Positions 1-8,241 of a stretch of 64,000 nucleotides of DNA are shown one piece after another. How positions within the stretch are numbered: the stretch's first letter is position 1; each line of letters opens with the position of its first letter. The notes below the pieces were generated by a model. It was not told the origin of the DNA, did no database searches, and worked only from the letters and a program-made list of their open reading frames with translations. The DNA comes from Salinibacter ruber DSM 13855 (GTDB taxonomy: Bacteria > Bacteroidota > Rhodothermia > Rhodothermales > Salinibacteraceae). The stretch spans positions 2,418,001-2,482,000 of the forward strand of contig NC_007677.1 of assembly GCF_000013045.1 (NCBI RefSeq), written 5' to 3'. Both the position numbers and the translations under genes were made by a program.

Positions 1-476
1 CGCGTGAGCAGGTCCCGGTTTAGGACGACCTCCTCCGTCCCTCGCCACCCGTCGATGACGTCCGCGGCGCGGGCCATGCTGTCCGGATGGGCGTGGCTCG
101 GGGCCATCTCGATCTTGATCGAGGCGGGCAGAAACGTCGGGTCCTCGAAGGCGGAGGCCCCCTCCCCAAACTCCTCCCGAAAAATCCTGGCGGCCTCCTC
201 GTGGGAGATGAACTCGGTCTGCGCGACCCCCGGCATCGTCTGAACCCGAGCGTGGAGGGCCTCCTGAACGTCGTCGGTCGCGTCCTGCTCGATAAAGACC
301 TCCATCTGGCTGGCCTGCTCGCGCAACATCTCCGACACGACCGAGGCCTCGTACCCCACAATGCCGAACACGCCCACCAGCACTAGGGCGACGGCAATGG
401 CGCTCGTGGAAGCGACGGCCGAGAACGTGGCGCGTCGGAGGTTGGCAAAGCCTTCCCGGATGAAGTACGGCAGCAC
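1..476 (-). CDS. ftsX: Cell-division protein FtsX, N-terminal part (cut by window edge)
   Basis: FtsX is the permease-like partner of the FtsE ATPase. The complex sits in the inner membrane at the divisome and activates septal cell-wall hydrolases. About 158 codons are visible. The start reads MLPYFIREGFANLRR, which matches FtsX N-termini, followed by a membrane segment at about residues 18-42 and then the extracytoplasmic domain (MEVFIEQDATDDVQEALHAR, later LPASIKIEM). I chose the GTG at 476 because the conserved YFIREG stretch follows it at once and no ATG lies in frame just upstream. The C-terminal membrane helices and any ftsE lie outside the window. Family assignment is confident from the N-terminal pattern; the exact start is less so. 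Confidence 0.85.
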   Translation of the reverse strand, partial: MLPYFIREGFANLRRATFSAVASTSAIAVALVLVGVFGIVGYEASVVSEMLREQASQMEVFIEQDATDDVQEALHARVQTMPGVAQTEFISHEEAARIFREEFGEGASAFEDPTFLPASIKIEMAPSHAHPDSMARAADVIDGWRGTEEVVLNRDLLT

Positions 477-896
477 GGCAGGAGGGGTCGAGTGTGAAGG
501 AATATGGCCGTAGCGGTAACCTACGAAGACCGGGTCGGAAAGGACAAGCGGAGGCGCACAGGACAATCGCGGGCACGAAACCCGCCGTGCCCCGCTTAAC
601 CTGGAGCTCTTCTGACAATTGTGGGCGCCTCCTCACCCGGCCGGATGAGTCCGGGCGATGCAAAGACCGACGGTCATGCCCTTGCGGAGCTGACTGGCAC
701 AGCCAATCGGGGTGGAGACGACAAACGAGGGCGCTGTTTTGCGCCCTCCGCCTCGGGAGGCAGCAATACGAGAATCAGTCGGGACGAACGGGCAGTTGAT
801 GCGGTGGGCCTGCGGGGGCCAGAAACGCGTCTGGGGCCCGGGCCGCGCTCCGGAGCGCCCCGCCCTGGCCGCTTCCGTTTGCCGCCGGACGGGCAC
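477..896. other. Intergenic region between pheA end and ftsX start
   Basis: About 420 bp without a credible gene. It should hold the ftsX promoter on the minus strand, but I see no convincing -35/-10 pair. The one clear structure is a perfect 8-bp hairpin at 727-748, listed separately. Short open frames here have no recognisable family and look like shadows of high-GC sequence. Confidence 0.5.
727..748. terminator. Perfect 8-bp stem hairpin, possible terminator after pheA
   Basis: GAGGGCGC pairs exactly with GCGCCCTC around a 6-base loop (TGTTTT). It lies about 150 bp beyond the pheA stop on the minus strand. There is no T-tract on either side, so intrinsic termination is only a possibility. 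Confidence 0.3.
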
Positions 897-1757
897 CTAC
901 CGATCGGCCCCCTCGGGATACGTCGCCCCGCGGGGGTAGGAGCCGAGCACCTGAAGCTCCATCGTGATTTCCCGGAGGTGGTCCAGCGCCCGGGCCACCG
1001 CCTCGTCCTCCAGGTCGCCGTGCACGTCGAGATAAAATCGGTAGCGGCCCGGCTGCCCCACCAGGGGCCGGCTTTCGATCTTGGCCAGGTCCAGCTCGCG
1101 GAGCGCGAACACGGCGAGGCTCTTGAAGAGGGCCCCCGGCACATTGTCCTGCAGGACGAACGTGATGGACGTCTTCGGCTCGCCGGCGCCCACCGGGGGC
1201 GCGTCCGTGTCCGCCGGGGCAAGCACGAGAAAGCGGGTAAAGTTCTGTTCGTTGTCCTGGAGCCCCTCGGCGAGGACCTCAAGGCCGTAGCGCTCGGCGG
1301 CCCGTCGGGAGGCCACCGCCGCCGTTGTCGGGGCGCCGGTCTCCGCCACAACCCGGGCCGCCCCGGCCGTGTCCGGCGTGGCCTCCGGCGTCGCGCCCGG
1401 AACGTGGGCCCGGAGCCAGTCCCGACACTGCCCGAGCGCCTGCTGGTGGGACCGTACGACCTCCAGCCCGTCAATCGTCGCCCCCTCCGGCGCCATGAGA
1501 CAGTGGTGAATGCGCAGCTGGAGCTCCCCGATGATCGTCACCGCGTGTGTGCGAAGATGATCGTAGTTGACGCGGACGCTGCCGAACACCGCGTTTTCGA
1601 TGGGCACCACCGCACGGCCCACCGCGTCCTCCTCGACGGCCTCGAAGACATCCTCGAACGTAGCGGACGGATGCACCTCGGCGGCATCGAAGACGCACCG
1701 GACGGCTTCCTCGCTGAAGGCACCGGGCTCTCCCTGAAAGGCAACGTGAGGGGCCAT
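897..1757 (-). CDS. pheA: Prephenate dehydratase with ACT domain
   Basis: Converts prephenate to phenylpyruvate in phenylalanine biosynthesis, in the cytoplasm. The 286-residue protein has the usual monofunctional layout. The catalytic prephenate dehydratase domain (about 1-185) begins VAFQGEPGAFSEEA and contains NFTRFLVL, whose TRF motif carries the catalytic threonine. An ACT regulatory domain follows (about 195-275) with the ESRPL motif that binds phenylalanine for feedback inhibition. There is no chorismate mutase domain, unlike the E. coli fusion. It stands alone, separated from ftsX by 420 bp and from the heat-shock gene by 245 bp. Length and motifs are standard for the family. Confidence 0.95.
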   Translation of the reverse strand: MAPHVAFQGEPGAFSEEAVRCVFDAAEVHPSATFEDVFEAVEEDAVGRAVVPIENAVFGSVRVNYDHLRTHAVTIIGELQLRIHHCLMAPEGATIDGLEVVRSHQQALGQCRDWLRAHVPGATPEATPDTAGAARVVAETGAPTTAAVASRRAAERYGLEVLAEGLQDNEQNFTRFLVLAPADTDAPPVGAGEPKTSITFVLQDNVPGALFKSLAVFALRELDLAKIESRPLVGQPGRYRFYLDVHGDLEDEAVARALDHLREITMELQVLGSYPRGATYPEGADR

Positions 1758-2002
1758 CGTCGTGTGTAGACCGCTGCAGGCAAAGACGTGAGACCGGAAA
1801 GAAATGAATCAGCAGTCCCACGCCCGCAATGGCCCTGCGTTCCGTTCCGCACCGGAAAAAGGAAACGCCTGACCGGACCGGTGGCCCGACCAGGCGTCAC
1901 GATGCGCTTACAGGTCTCGTCCGGCGGCGCGAGCAGTTTCGTCACTGCCCCCCGCCAGACGCCCTCCAACGGGAGCAAACAGAAGGCGTCGGAGACGTAC
2001 GG

Positions 2003-2440
2003 CTACTGGATCTCAATCTGACGGCGCGTGCTCTTCTCCGTCTTCGGGACATTGATGGTCAGCACGCCTTCGTCGTAGGTGGCCTCTACGCGGTCCGGAT
2101 CCACCGCGTCCGGCAGGGTGAACGTGCGGTGGAAGGTGCCAAAGGCGCGCTCCACGCGCACGTACTCTTCGCCGTCCTTCTGCCGCTCACTGGAACGCTC
2201 GCCGCTCACAGTCAGCGTGTTGTTCTGGAGGTTGATAGCAATGTCGTCCTTCGTCATCCCGGGCACGTCCAGGCGAATCCGGAACGCGTCGTCCGTCTCC
2301 GACAGGTCCGTCCGGGGGGCCCAGACGGTCGACGTGTCGTCGTCGCCTCCTCGGCCGAAGAACCGGTCGAAGATGCTGTCCACCTCACGCTGGAGGTCGC
2401 GAACCGTGCGGTTCGGGGTGCGGCGTGTGAGCTGCGTCAT
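2003..2440 (-). CDS. Small heat-shock protein, Hsp20/alpha-crystallin family
   Basis: An ATP-independent holdase that binds unfolding proteins in the cytoplasm and passes them to DnaK/ClpB. The 145 residues comprise a short N-terminal arm (RDLQREVDSIFDRFF), the alpha-crystallin domain (about 42-135, with RIRLDVPGMTKDDIAINLQN and YDEGVLTINVPK) and a short tail. The tail ends QIEIQ, an I-x-I anchor used for oligomerisation. The start has an unusually clear Shine-Dalgarno (AGAGGTGAT, 2446-2454). A 19-bp near-palindrome sits just upstream at 2464-2482, beside a TTGACA at 2484-2489, which suggests repressor-controlled heat-shock expression. No CIRCE element was found. Confidence 0.95.
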   Translation of the reverse strand: MTQLTRRTPNRTVRDLQREVDSIFDRFFGRGGDDDTSTVWAPRTDLSETDDAFRIRLDVPGMTKDDIAINLQNNTLTVSGERSSERQKDGEEYVRVERAFGTFHRTFTLPDAVDPDRVEATYDEGVLTINVPKTEKSTRRQIEIQ

Positions 2441-2445
2441 GGTTG

Positions 2446-2454
2446 ATCACCTCT
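2446..2454 (-). promoter_or_regulatory. Strong ribosome binding site of the hsp20 gene
   Basis: AGAGGTGAT ends 5 nt before the ATG on the minus strand. Most genes in this window have no recognisable Shine-Dalgarno, so this one stands out and fixes the start. Confidence 0.6.
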
Positions 2455-2463
2455 GTACAGGTT

Positions 2464-2482
2464 GTTCGAGAGTCTCACGAAC
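2464..2482 (-). promoter_or_regulatory. Candidate operator: 19-bp near-palindrome upstream of hsp20
   Basis: The arms GTTCGTGAG and CTCTCGAAC match at 8 of 9 positions around a central A. On the minus strand it lies directly downstream of a TTGACA (2489 to 2484), where a repressor would block RNA polymerase. I see no good -10 hexamer at 16-18 nt, so the promoter assignment is tentative. Confidence 0.4.
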
Positions 2483-2656
2483 GTGTCAACCAGGGCGTCA
2501 CACAACGCCCCGTCGTTTGTCGATGCACCCACATTCGGCATCAAGACGTGTACCAGCCGGTGTCCTCCCTGTCGCCGACCGAAATTTCGGCAAGCCGCCC
2601 CCTGCCGTCGTGACAGCGACCTGTAGATGTGACGGTCCCGCAACGCGTGTGCTCCC

Positions 2657-4249
2657 CTACCGTGGCGTCACGTCAATCACGACGGGGAGGTGATCGGACG
2701 CCGTCGGCGTGTCGTCCGCCCGGAGCCCGTGGGCCGAACGCACGTCGGCCGGCAGCGCCGGGGTGTGCAGCACAAACTCGTGGACGACCTCCAGTACGCT
2801 GTCGGTGACGAACGCGTAGTCGAGCCGCCCCGGCGGAAACGAGCTGCCGGGCGCGATCCAGGTGGTGTGCAGGGGCGACGCCACCTGGCGCGGCCTGGTG
2901 TCCAGCAGGGGCGATCCGTCCCAGTCCGGCGCCGCTGGCGGTCCGTACCGGTCGGTGTGTACGATTTCCCCGGTCCGCAGCGTCCGCGGCTGCTGGGCGT
3001 CCCCGACAAAGTTCATGTCCCCGAGCACCACGATCGGGGTCTTCGGCGGAACGTCGAACGGCCCGTCCCCCTGTTTCACCTCTCGAAGAAAGGCCACCAC
3101 GCCGTCCACCACCCGCTGCCGCTGCGCGTTGCGGGAGGGCTCGCCGTCATCGGGGCCGTAGTTGCAGCAGGGCGGGTGCATGTTCACCACCAGGAGGTCC
3201 GTCCCCAGCGCATCGTCCGCGTCGAGCAGGAAGGCGCCACTCACGTTGTTCTCGTACCCTGGAATGGTGTGGGTGTCGAGGATGGGGTATCGGCTGCCGA
3301 GGACGAGATCCTGCCCCTGCTTGGCCCAGTCCCACTCGTCCGGCAGCCCGAGCGCCTCGTCGGCGACCGCCGCCACCTGGTCAGCGGTCTGGTCGTAGAC
3401 CTCCTGAAACGCAATGACGCCCGGATTGGTGGCGTCGAAGATGCGCCGGAAGCTCGGCTGGCGGGTTTCGAAAAAGATTGCACTCTGTTCGCGGTCAAAG
3501 TCGTTGACCGAGTTGTACGAGAGCATCCGCAGGGCCGAGGCGGTCGGCGCGTCGAGGGACGGCGCGTCGAGGGGCGGGTCGGCGTCCGAAAGAACGTACC
3601 CGAGCCCACCGTCGGCGTCCGGCAGCCGGTCCCCGTCGGTCGACAGGCCCACCCGGAGGCTGTCTCCCTCAAACAGGGACCCGTCGTCGGTAGGGGCCGC
3701 CGACCGGTCGAAGGCCACTTCGAACGTCTCGGACGTCACCGTGGGCAGGGACGTGAACCCGAGGGCCGCGTGCGTCACCTCTTCCGCGTCCCCGTTACGA
3801 ACCACTCGGCCGGACCGCTCGCCAAACGTCCAGGCCAGCTCCGCCCCCAGTCCCAGTGCCTGCTGCCCCGTCCCGGGATTGTCGTCCGTATCGAGGTAGA
3901 GCGTCAGGTCGTTGCCTTCCTGGAGATTAACGGCCTCGCCGAGCTCGAGCCGGAGGAAGAGGTATTCGTCATCGTGGGCGATCCACACGCGTTCGAGGTC
4001 GACGCCCTCCCCGTCGTTGGGCGCGTCGGTGTGACGGACCGGGAGCTCCGCCCAATCGCCCCGTTCGCCATCCACGTAGATGCGCGCCGGGTGCGAGGCG
4101 TACCCGTCCACCGGCGCGGCCGTCGGGGACGCGTCCCCCGACGACGCGTCGTCACGCTCGTCGGCGGTGTCCGCCAGTCCCCCACACCCTCCGGCGACGA
4201 AAAGAAACAACAGCGCAACAGAGAGCAGGAGACGCCGAGACATGGACAA
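2657..4249 (-). CDS. Exported lipoprotein: DOMON/CBM9-like domain plus endonuclease/exonuclease/phosphatase domain
   Basis: A 530-residue predicted lipoprotein. The signal peptide MSMSRRLLLSVALLFLFVAG leads to a Cys (lipobox AGGC, near residue 22). Residues about 45-215 resemble a beta-sandwich of the CBM9/DOMON kind (YVDGERGDWAELP, LYLDTDDNPGTG). Residues about 240-530 form an endonuclease/exonuclease/phosphatase fold with its active-site set: FQEV (Glu), VVNMHP, VLGDMNF (Asp, Asn) and ASDHLPV (Asp-His). The protein therefore probably hydrolyses a phosphodiester, such as extracellular DNA or a phospholipid head group, outside the cytoplasmic membrane. Substrate is unknown. It stands alone on the minus strand, divergent from the histidine phosphatase at 4388. 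Confidence 0.8.
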   Translation of the reverse strand: MSMSRRLLLSVALLFLFVAGGCGGLADTADERDDASSGDASPTAAPVDGYASHPARIYVDGERGDWAELPVRHTDAPNDGEGVDLERVWIAHDDEYLFLRLELGEAVNLQEGNDLTLYLDTDDNPGTGQQALGLGAELAWTFGERSGRVVRNGDAEEVTHAALGFTSLPTVTSETFEVAFDRSAAPTDDGSLFEGDSLRVGLSTDGDRLPDADGGLGYVLSDADPPLDAPSLDAPTASALRMLSYNSVNDFDREQSAIFFETRQPSFRRIFDATNPGVIAFQEVYDQTADQVAAVADEALGLPDEWDWAKQGQDLVLGSRYPILDTHTIPGYENNVSGAFLLDADDALGTDLLVVNMHPPCCNYGPDDGEPSRNAQRQRVVDGVVAFLREVKQGDGPFDVPPKTPIVVLGDMNFVGDAQQPRTLRTGEIVHTDRYGPPAAPDWDGSPLLDTRPRQVASPLHTTWIAPGSSFPPGRLDYAFVTDSVLEVVHEFVLHTPALPADVRSAHGLRADDTPTASDHLPVVIDVTPR

Positions 4250-4387
4250 CGAGGGCGTTTGGGATGAACCACGCGGGAGACAGAGGCGCTATATTGCGTG
4301 TCCTGAGGGATGTTCGGGAAACGGGGAGCACGCAGAACCGCGGCCGCCCCAATCGTCGTGCTTTTCATATCCGTCGTCACGAAACGA

Positions 4388-5035
4388 ATGCAGACCCTCT
4401 GGCTCGCCCGCCACGCCAACCGTCAGGACTTCGCGGACCCGAACTGGGCGGCGACAGCCGACTGGCCCGACGACCCCGGCCTCTCTCCCGACGGCGTCGA
4501 GCAGGCCCGGCAACTGGGCCGCCGCGTCGATGCCCTCGACGTCGACCGGATCGTCGCGTCTCCGTACCTCCGCACCGTCCAGACGGCCCACCACGTCGCC
4601 ACGACGACCGGCCACGGCGTCCTCCTGGAGCCGGGATTGGGGGAATGGCTCAACGACGACTGGTTCGACGACGTCCCGAACACACGCGCCCCCACGGCGC
4701 TTGCCGACCGGTTCGGGTCGGTGCTGCCGTCGTCGGCGCCGCCCTGCCGGGAGCCCGCCTACCCAGAGTCAAGGCACCGGGCCCTCGCCCGCCTCGGGGC
4801 TACCGGCACGTGCCTCGCCGACCGGTACGCCGACGAGACGCTGCTCCTCGTGGGCCACGGCATCACGGTGCAGGGCGTTCTGCACGGCCTCGTGGGCAGC
4901 GACGTGCCCGACCCCGGGTGCCCGCTCGCCAGCCTCACGAAAGTTGCGCGGCGGGACGGAGACTGGACCGTTTCCCTCCGGAACGACACGAGCCACCTCG
5001 AAAACGGCACCCGCGCTCCCGACCGACTCGCCTGA
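4388..5035 (+). CDS. Histidine phosphatase (phosphoglycerate mutase-like) family protein
   Basis: A 215-residue member of the phosphohistidine phosphatase superfamily. The catalytic RHA motif (LWLARHANR) is at the N-terminus. A second arginine lies in SPYLRTVQTA and the second catalytic histidine in LLVGHGITVQG near residue 157. The usual RHG is RHA here, which is tolerated in the branch. I chose the ATG at 4388 because it puts the catalytic motif at residues 7-9, as in the family; the longer frame from 4310 adds only unrelated sequence. Substrate cannot be told from sequence: a phosphosugar, nucleotide or phosphoprotein are all possible. It diverges from the 2657-4249 lipoprotein gene. Confidence 0.85.
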   Translation: MQTLWLARHANRQDFADPNWAATADWPDDPGLSPDGVEQARQLGRRVDALDVDRIVASPYLRTVQTAHHVATTTGHGVLLEPGLGEWLNDDWFDDVPNTRAPTALADRFGSVLPSSAPPCREPAYPESRHRALARLGATGTCLADRYADETLLLVGHGITVQGVLHGLVGSDVPDPGCPLASLTKVARRDGDWTVSLRNDTSHLENGTRAPDRLA

Positions 5036-5094
5036 CTCGGGAAGGGGGCAGCCTCCGTCCCCACATGCCCCCGAAGCACGAGGCACCCAGCTTT

Positions 5095-5931
5095 TCAGGA
5101 GCCACCGGACCCGGCAATGCGCGTCCAGAGATCCAGCGTCGGCCGGTCGGGGGTCGGGGCCGAAGGCTGCTGCCTCTGCTGACCCCGGCGTCCCCGCCGC
5201 CGCCCCCGCGGGGACCGACGCCGCCCTCCGCGCCCCGTCACCGACGGGATGCCCCGCGAGGACGGGGTCACGAGATCGGTATCCTCCGGGTCAGGGGTCT
5301 GGAGCCCGATCGCGACGGTATTGTCCAGTTCTCCACGCAGGCCGTGCTCCCAGCGGTCGCCGGTCGTTGCCGACCGGGACGGGGACACGGGCACGGCCAT
5401 TTCGTAAATGAGCGATCCGGTGTCGAGCGTGGCCTGTGCCTTCAGGGCCGAGGACAGCCCTGCGGGCATCCGGTAGCGGACCGTGTCGTTCCGGATGACC
5501 GCGAGGTCCGACGGAAACAGATCGTCGAGGGTCGCCGCCCCTCGCGGCGCGTCGGCCCGGGACGCCCCGCCCCCCTGACCCGCTCCGGCCTGCTGAGCCC
5601 GGCGCCCGAGCGGGTACCGGACCCCGTAGGTGTGCCGCTCTTCGCCGGCCGGGTCGATCCACACGATGAGCCCGTTCTCGGCCACGGACCGGATGAGGTC
5701 GCGGTCCGGAATCACGACGGCCAGATACAGCAGACTGTCGGTCGGCGCGGCGCTCATGGACACGGAGCGGCCGTCCACCCGGGCGAGCGCCCCGCCCCAC
5801 TCCGAAAGCGCCCCGTCAATGGCCGGGGCCTGAGACAGCGAGTGCGACTGCAACGTGGGCGGGCTGCTGCAGCCTCCCCCGAAGACACCGGCGAGGACCA
5901 TCAGGAGGAGGCCAAACCAGACTCTAGACAT
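5095..5931 (-). CDS. Predicted lipoprotein with DOMON/CBM9-like domain
   Basis: About 278 residues from the ATG at 5931: signal peptide MSRVWFGLLLMVLAGVFG, then a lipobox Cys in GGGCSSPP. The frame stays open further upstream, but the signal peptide fixes this start. Residues about 30-200 look like the domain of the 2657-4249 lipoprotein (APAIDGALSEWGG, LLYLAVVIPDRDLI, LIVWIDPAGEER). It is followed by a basic, low-complexity stretch rich in Arg and Gly near residue 230 and a short C-terminus. No catalytic motif is visible. It is probably surface or periplasmic. Function unknown; binding of a carbohydrate or haem would fit the fold but is not shown. Confidence 0.65.
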   Translation of the reverse strand: MSRVWFGLLLMVLAGVFGGGCSSPPTLQSHSLSQAPAIDGALSEWGGALARVDGRSVSMSAAPTDSLLYLAVVIPDRDLIRSVAENGLIVWIDPAGEERHTYGVRYPLGRRAQQAGAGQGGGASRADAPRGAATLDDLFPSDLAVIRNDTVRYRMPAGLSSALKAQATLDTGSLIYEMAVPVSPSRSATTGDRWEHGLRGELDNTVAIGLQTPDPEDTDLVTPSSRGIPSVTGRGGRRRSPRGRRRGRRGQQRQQPSAPTPDRPTLDLWTRIAGSGGS

Positions 5932-6396
5932 AGGCGAGTTCGTTCGATGAGAGAGATGTGGGGGCCGTTCCGGCGCCAAGTCGCTTGCCGCCCGGGCGCA
6001 AAAGGTATCTACACCGGTCGCGAATTGCCAACCGGGGTGGGCGCTCGAAGCCAGCCGATGGAGCTTTCTTGCGAAGGGCTCTTCCGAACAGACGCCTGCG
6101 GGGGAAGTGCCTCCCTCCGTCGATCCGTCGCCGTACGGGAAGAGTGCACGGCGACGAACGGCCCCCACTCCGCCTACGAAAAACAGCTCATCACGCAACT
6201 GGAAGAGACGGCGGGCAGACGTTGCATTGTCTGCCCCCCGACATCATCCCCAACTAAAACAATATTTTGCCGGTATCATACGTACCAGTCAGTTACGACT
6301 TGTAACAGATAGAGGCGCGGTATCGTCCTGTCGATGGTATGACCTGAACAAGGGAATTTTCCCTCATTTCCCTCGGTACAGAGTTCCCATGTCGCT
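5932..6396. other. Divergent intergenic region between lipoprotein and outer-membrane barrel genes
   Basis: About 465 bp. The lipoprotein frame runs open into it as far as 6198 but lacks family-like sequence there. The part from about 6240 to 6380 is clearly richer in A+T than its surroundings and is the likely promoter zone for the plus-strand barrel gene. No RNA gene or repeat seen. Confidence 0.45.
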
Positions 6397-7695
6397 ATGC
6401 TCTATTCTCGGACCTTGAGTTGGGCGGTCATTCTCCTCCTGGCGGTTCCGTGTGCTTCCGCCCAACCCGCGACTGATTCTTCACCATCCGCCCCGTCTCC
6501 AGATGCGGCCCTTGATAGCACCGACTCCGGTATGCCGGCTTCCGAGGAAACCCCGTGGGGCCGCACCGAGTCGTACGTGGGCGATCACGCAGGGGACTAT
6601 GTCGGCACGACGGAGGGCTGGACGAGCCCGTTTGGGCAAGCGTCTGCCGTGTACCGCGCGCCGCCGCCGCTCCGCTACAATCGCGTCGAGGGACTGGTGC
6701 TCGGCCTCCGGCGCAGCCCGCTCTCGCTCCGCGACCCGGACGACACGGCGCGCATTTACGGCCAACTCGGCTACGCCTTTGCGCTGGGGGACCTGCGGTA
6801 CACGATTGGGGTCGAATCGAAACTGATTTGCGACGAGGAGACGGGACTAAAGCTCGGGGCCTCCTACGAGAAGCAGACCCGGACCCCTGACCGGTGGAAG
6901 ACGTCGTACGCGGAGAATTCGCTCGGCGGCATCGGGCTCGGGTACGACTTCTTCGACTACTACGAGGGCGAGGGGCTCTCCGTCTACGCGGTTCAGGCCC
7001 TCCCGGCCACGTTCCGGTTGACCGCGGGCTTTCGGGCCGAAGAGCACCGTCCACTCTCACAAAACACCGGCTGGTCCCTCTTTGACGCGGCCCCATTCCG
7101 CCCAAACCCCGCGGCCGACGCGGGGCGCCTGCAGGCCGGGCTGATCGGCCTGGTGGGCGGACGGATCCGAGACCGCGACGGCCTTCCCACGGGCATGGCC
7201 TTCCGGGCAGCGGCGACAATCGGGACGGCCTTCGGCGGCGACTTCCAGGCCAATCGCTACGAGGTGGACGGACGGGCCTTTCTCTCGCTGTCGGCCGACA
7301 CGCGCCTCGGGCTGCGCCTCCGCGGCGGATACGCGACCGGCAACGCCCCGCCCCAGCAGCAGTTCACGCTTGGCGGCATCGGATCCATTCGGAGCTACGA
7401 CCAGAACGCGCTCCGCGGCACGCGCATGCTGCTGGGCAACGTCGAGTACATCGTCGACGGCGCCACGCTGGACGACGATTTCCTTGACGACCTCTTCCTC
7501 GTGGGGCTGTTCGACGCCGGGTGGGTGGGGCAGCCGGGCACACGGCTCCGCACAGAAGACGTGCTGCCGTCCGCCGGGGTCGGAATCGGGCTGGACGAGC
7601 GGGACGTGCGCCTGGACGTATCCTGGCCGCTCCGGTCCGTGCCCGCAACGGGCTCTGGCCCGTCGATTTGGCTCCGCATCACCCCGAACTTCTAG
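6397..7695 (+). CDS. Outer-membrane beta-barrel protein, Omp85/BamA C-terminal type, without POTRA repeats
   Basis: A 432-residue protein with a signal peptide (MLYSRTLSWAVILLLAVPC..ASAQ), a low-complexity linker of Ser/Pro/Asp to about residue 70, then alternating beta-strands to a C-terminal phenylalanine, the outer-membrane sorting signal. The C-terminal third has the BamA/TamA/FhaC hallmark GGIGSIRSYDQNALRG (the VRGY-like loop motif, here IRSY) followed by LLGNVEYI. There are no POTRA domains before the barrel, so it is not BamA itself. It looks like a stand-alone Omp85-type barrel, which may insert or export a partner. Neighbours give no hint of substrate. Confidence 0.75.
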   Translation: MLYSRTLSWAVILLLAVPCASAQPATDSSPSAPSPDAALDSTDSGMPASEETPWGRTESYVGDHAGDYVGTTEGWTSPFGQASAVYRAPPPLRYNRVEGLVLGLRRSPLSLRDPDDTARIYGQLGYAFALGDLRYTIGVESKLICDEETGLKLGASYEKQTRTPDRWKTSYAENSLGGIGLGYDFFDYYEGEGLSVYAVQALPATFRLTAGFRAEEHRPLSQNTGWSLFDAAPFRPNPAADAGRLQAGLIGLVGGRIRDRDGLPTGMAFRAAATIGTAFGGDFQANRYEVDGRAFLSLSADTRLGLRLRGGYATGNAPPQQQFTLGGIGSIRSYDQNALRGTRMLLGNVEYIVDGATLDDDFLDDLFLVGLFDAGWVGQPGTRLRTEDVLPSAGVGIGLDERDVRLDVSWPLRSVPATGSGPSIWLRITPNF

Positions 7696-7727
7696 GGCGA
7701 GCCGCCCGTCGACCTGGGCCCTGCGTC

Positions 7728-8180
7728 CTACGCGGTTCCCGTCGAGCCGAAGCCGCCGGGCCCCCGCACGGTCTCTTCGAGGGCCTCCCGGTGGACCCAT
7801 TCCACGCGGGCGTGCCGGGCCACCACGAGCTGGGCGATGCGCATGCCGCGCTCAATCGTGAACGGCTCGGCGCCGTGGTTCACGAGCAGAACCTTGACCT
7901 CCCCGCGGTAGTCGGCGTCGATGGTGCCCGGACTGTTGAGGACGGTCACCCCGTGATCGTGAGCCAGCCCGCTCCGCGGCCGGACCTGGCCCTCGTGCCC
8001 CTCCGGCAGCGCAAGTTGCAGGCCCGTGTCCACGAGGGCGCGGGCGCCCGGATCCAGCACGACCGGGGCGTCCGCCGGCACCGCCGCCCGCAGGTCCATG
8101 CCCGCGCTCGCGGACGTCTCGTAGCTCGGAAGGGCGAGCCCCTCGGCGTGGGGCAGGCGCGTGATGGAAACGTCGATCAT
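7728..8180 (-). CDS. dut: Deoxyuridine 5'-triphosphate nucleotidohydrolase
   Basis: Hydrolyses dUTP to dUMP and pyrophosphate, keeping uracil out of DNA and supplying dUMP for thymidylate. The 150 residues show all five trimeric dUTPase motifs in order: [24 protein letters not shown] (with the catalytic Asp), RIAQLVV and the flexible C-terminal GGFGSTG that closes over the substrate. Length is standard for the homotrimeric family. It lies 61 bp downstream of the POT transporter on the same strand and converges with the barrel gene 32 bp away. Confidence 0.97.
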   Translation of the reverse strand: MIDVSITRLPHAEGLALPSYETSASAGMDLRAAVPADAPVVLDPGARALVDTGLQLALPEGHEGQVRPRSGLAHDHGVTVLNSPGTIDADYRGEVKVLLVNHGAEPFTIERGMRIAQLVVARHARVEWVHREALEETVRGPGGFGSTGTA

Positions 8181-8241
8181 CGAAGCGTTCGGGATCGGAG
8201 TGAGAGTGCGAGAAGGGACGTGCGGCCCGCCCGCCGGTCCG

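Noticed and set aside
727-748. Certain rho-independent terminator for pheA
   Set aside because: The hairpin is perfect but has no T-tract on the transcribed side and lies 150 bp after the stop, so only listed with low confidence.
2441-2656. CIRCE element (TTAGCACTC-N9-GAGTGCTAA) before hsp20
   Set aside because: Not present; only a different 19-bp near-palindrome was found.
5932-6198. Extended N-terminus for the 5095-5931 lipoprotein
   Set aside because: The signal peptide and lipobox begin at 5931; a signal peptide cannot lie 89 residues inside the protein.
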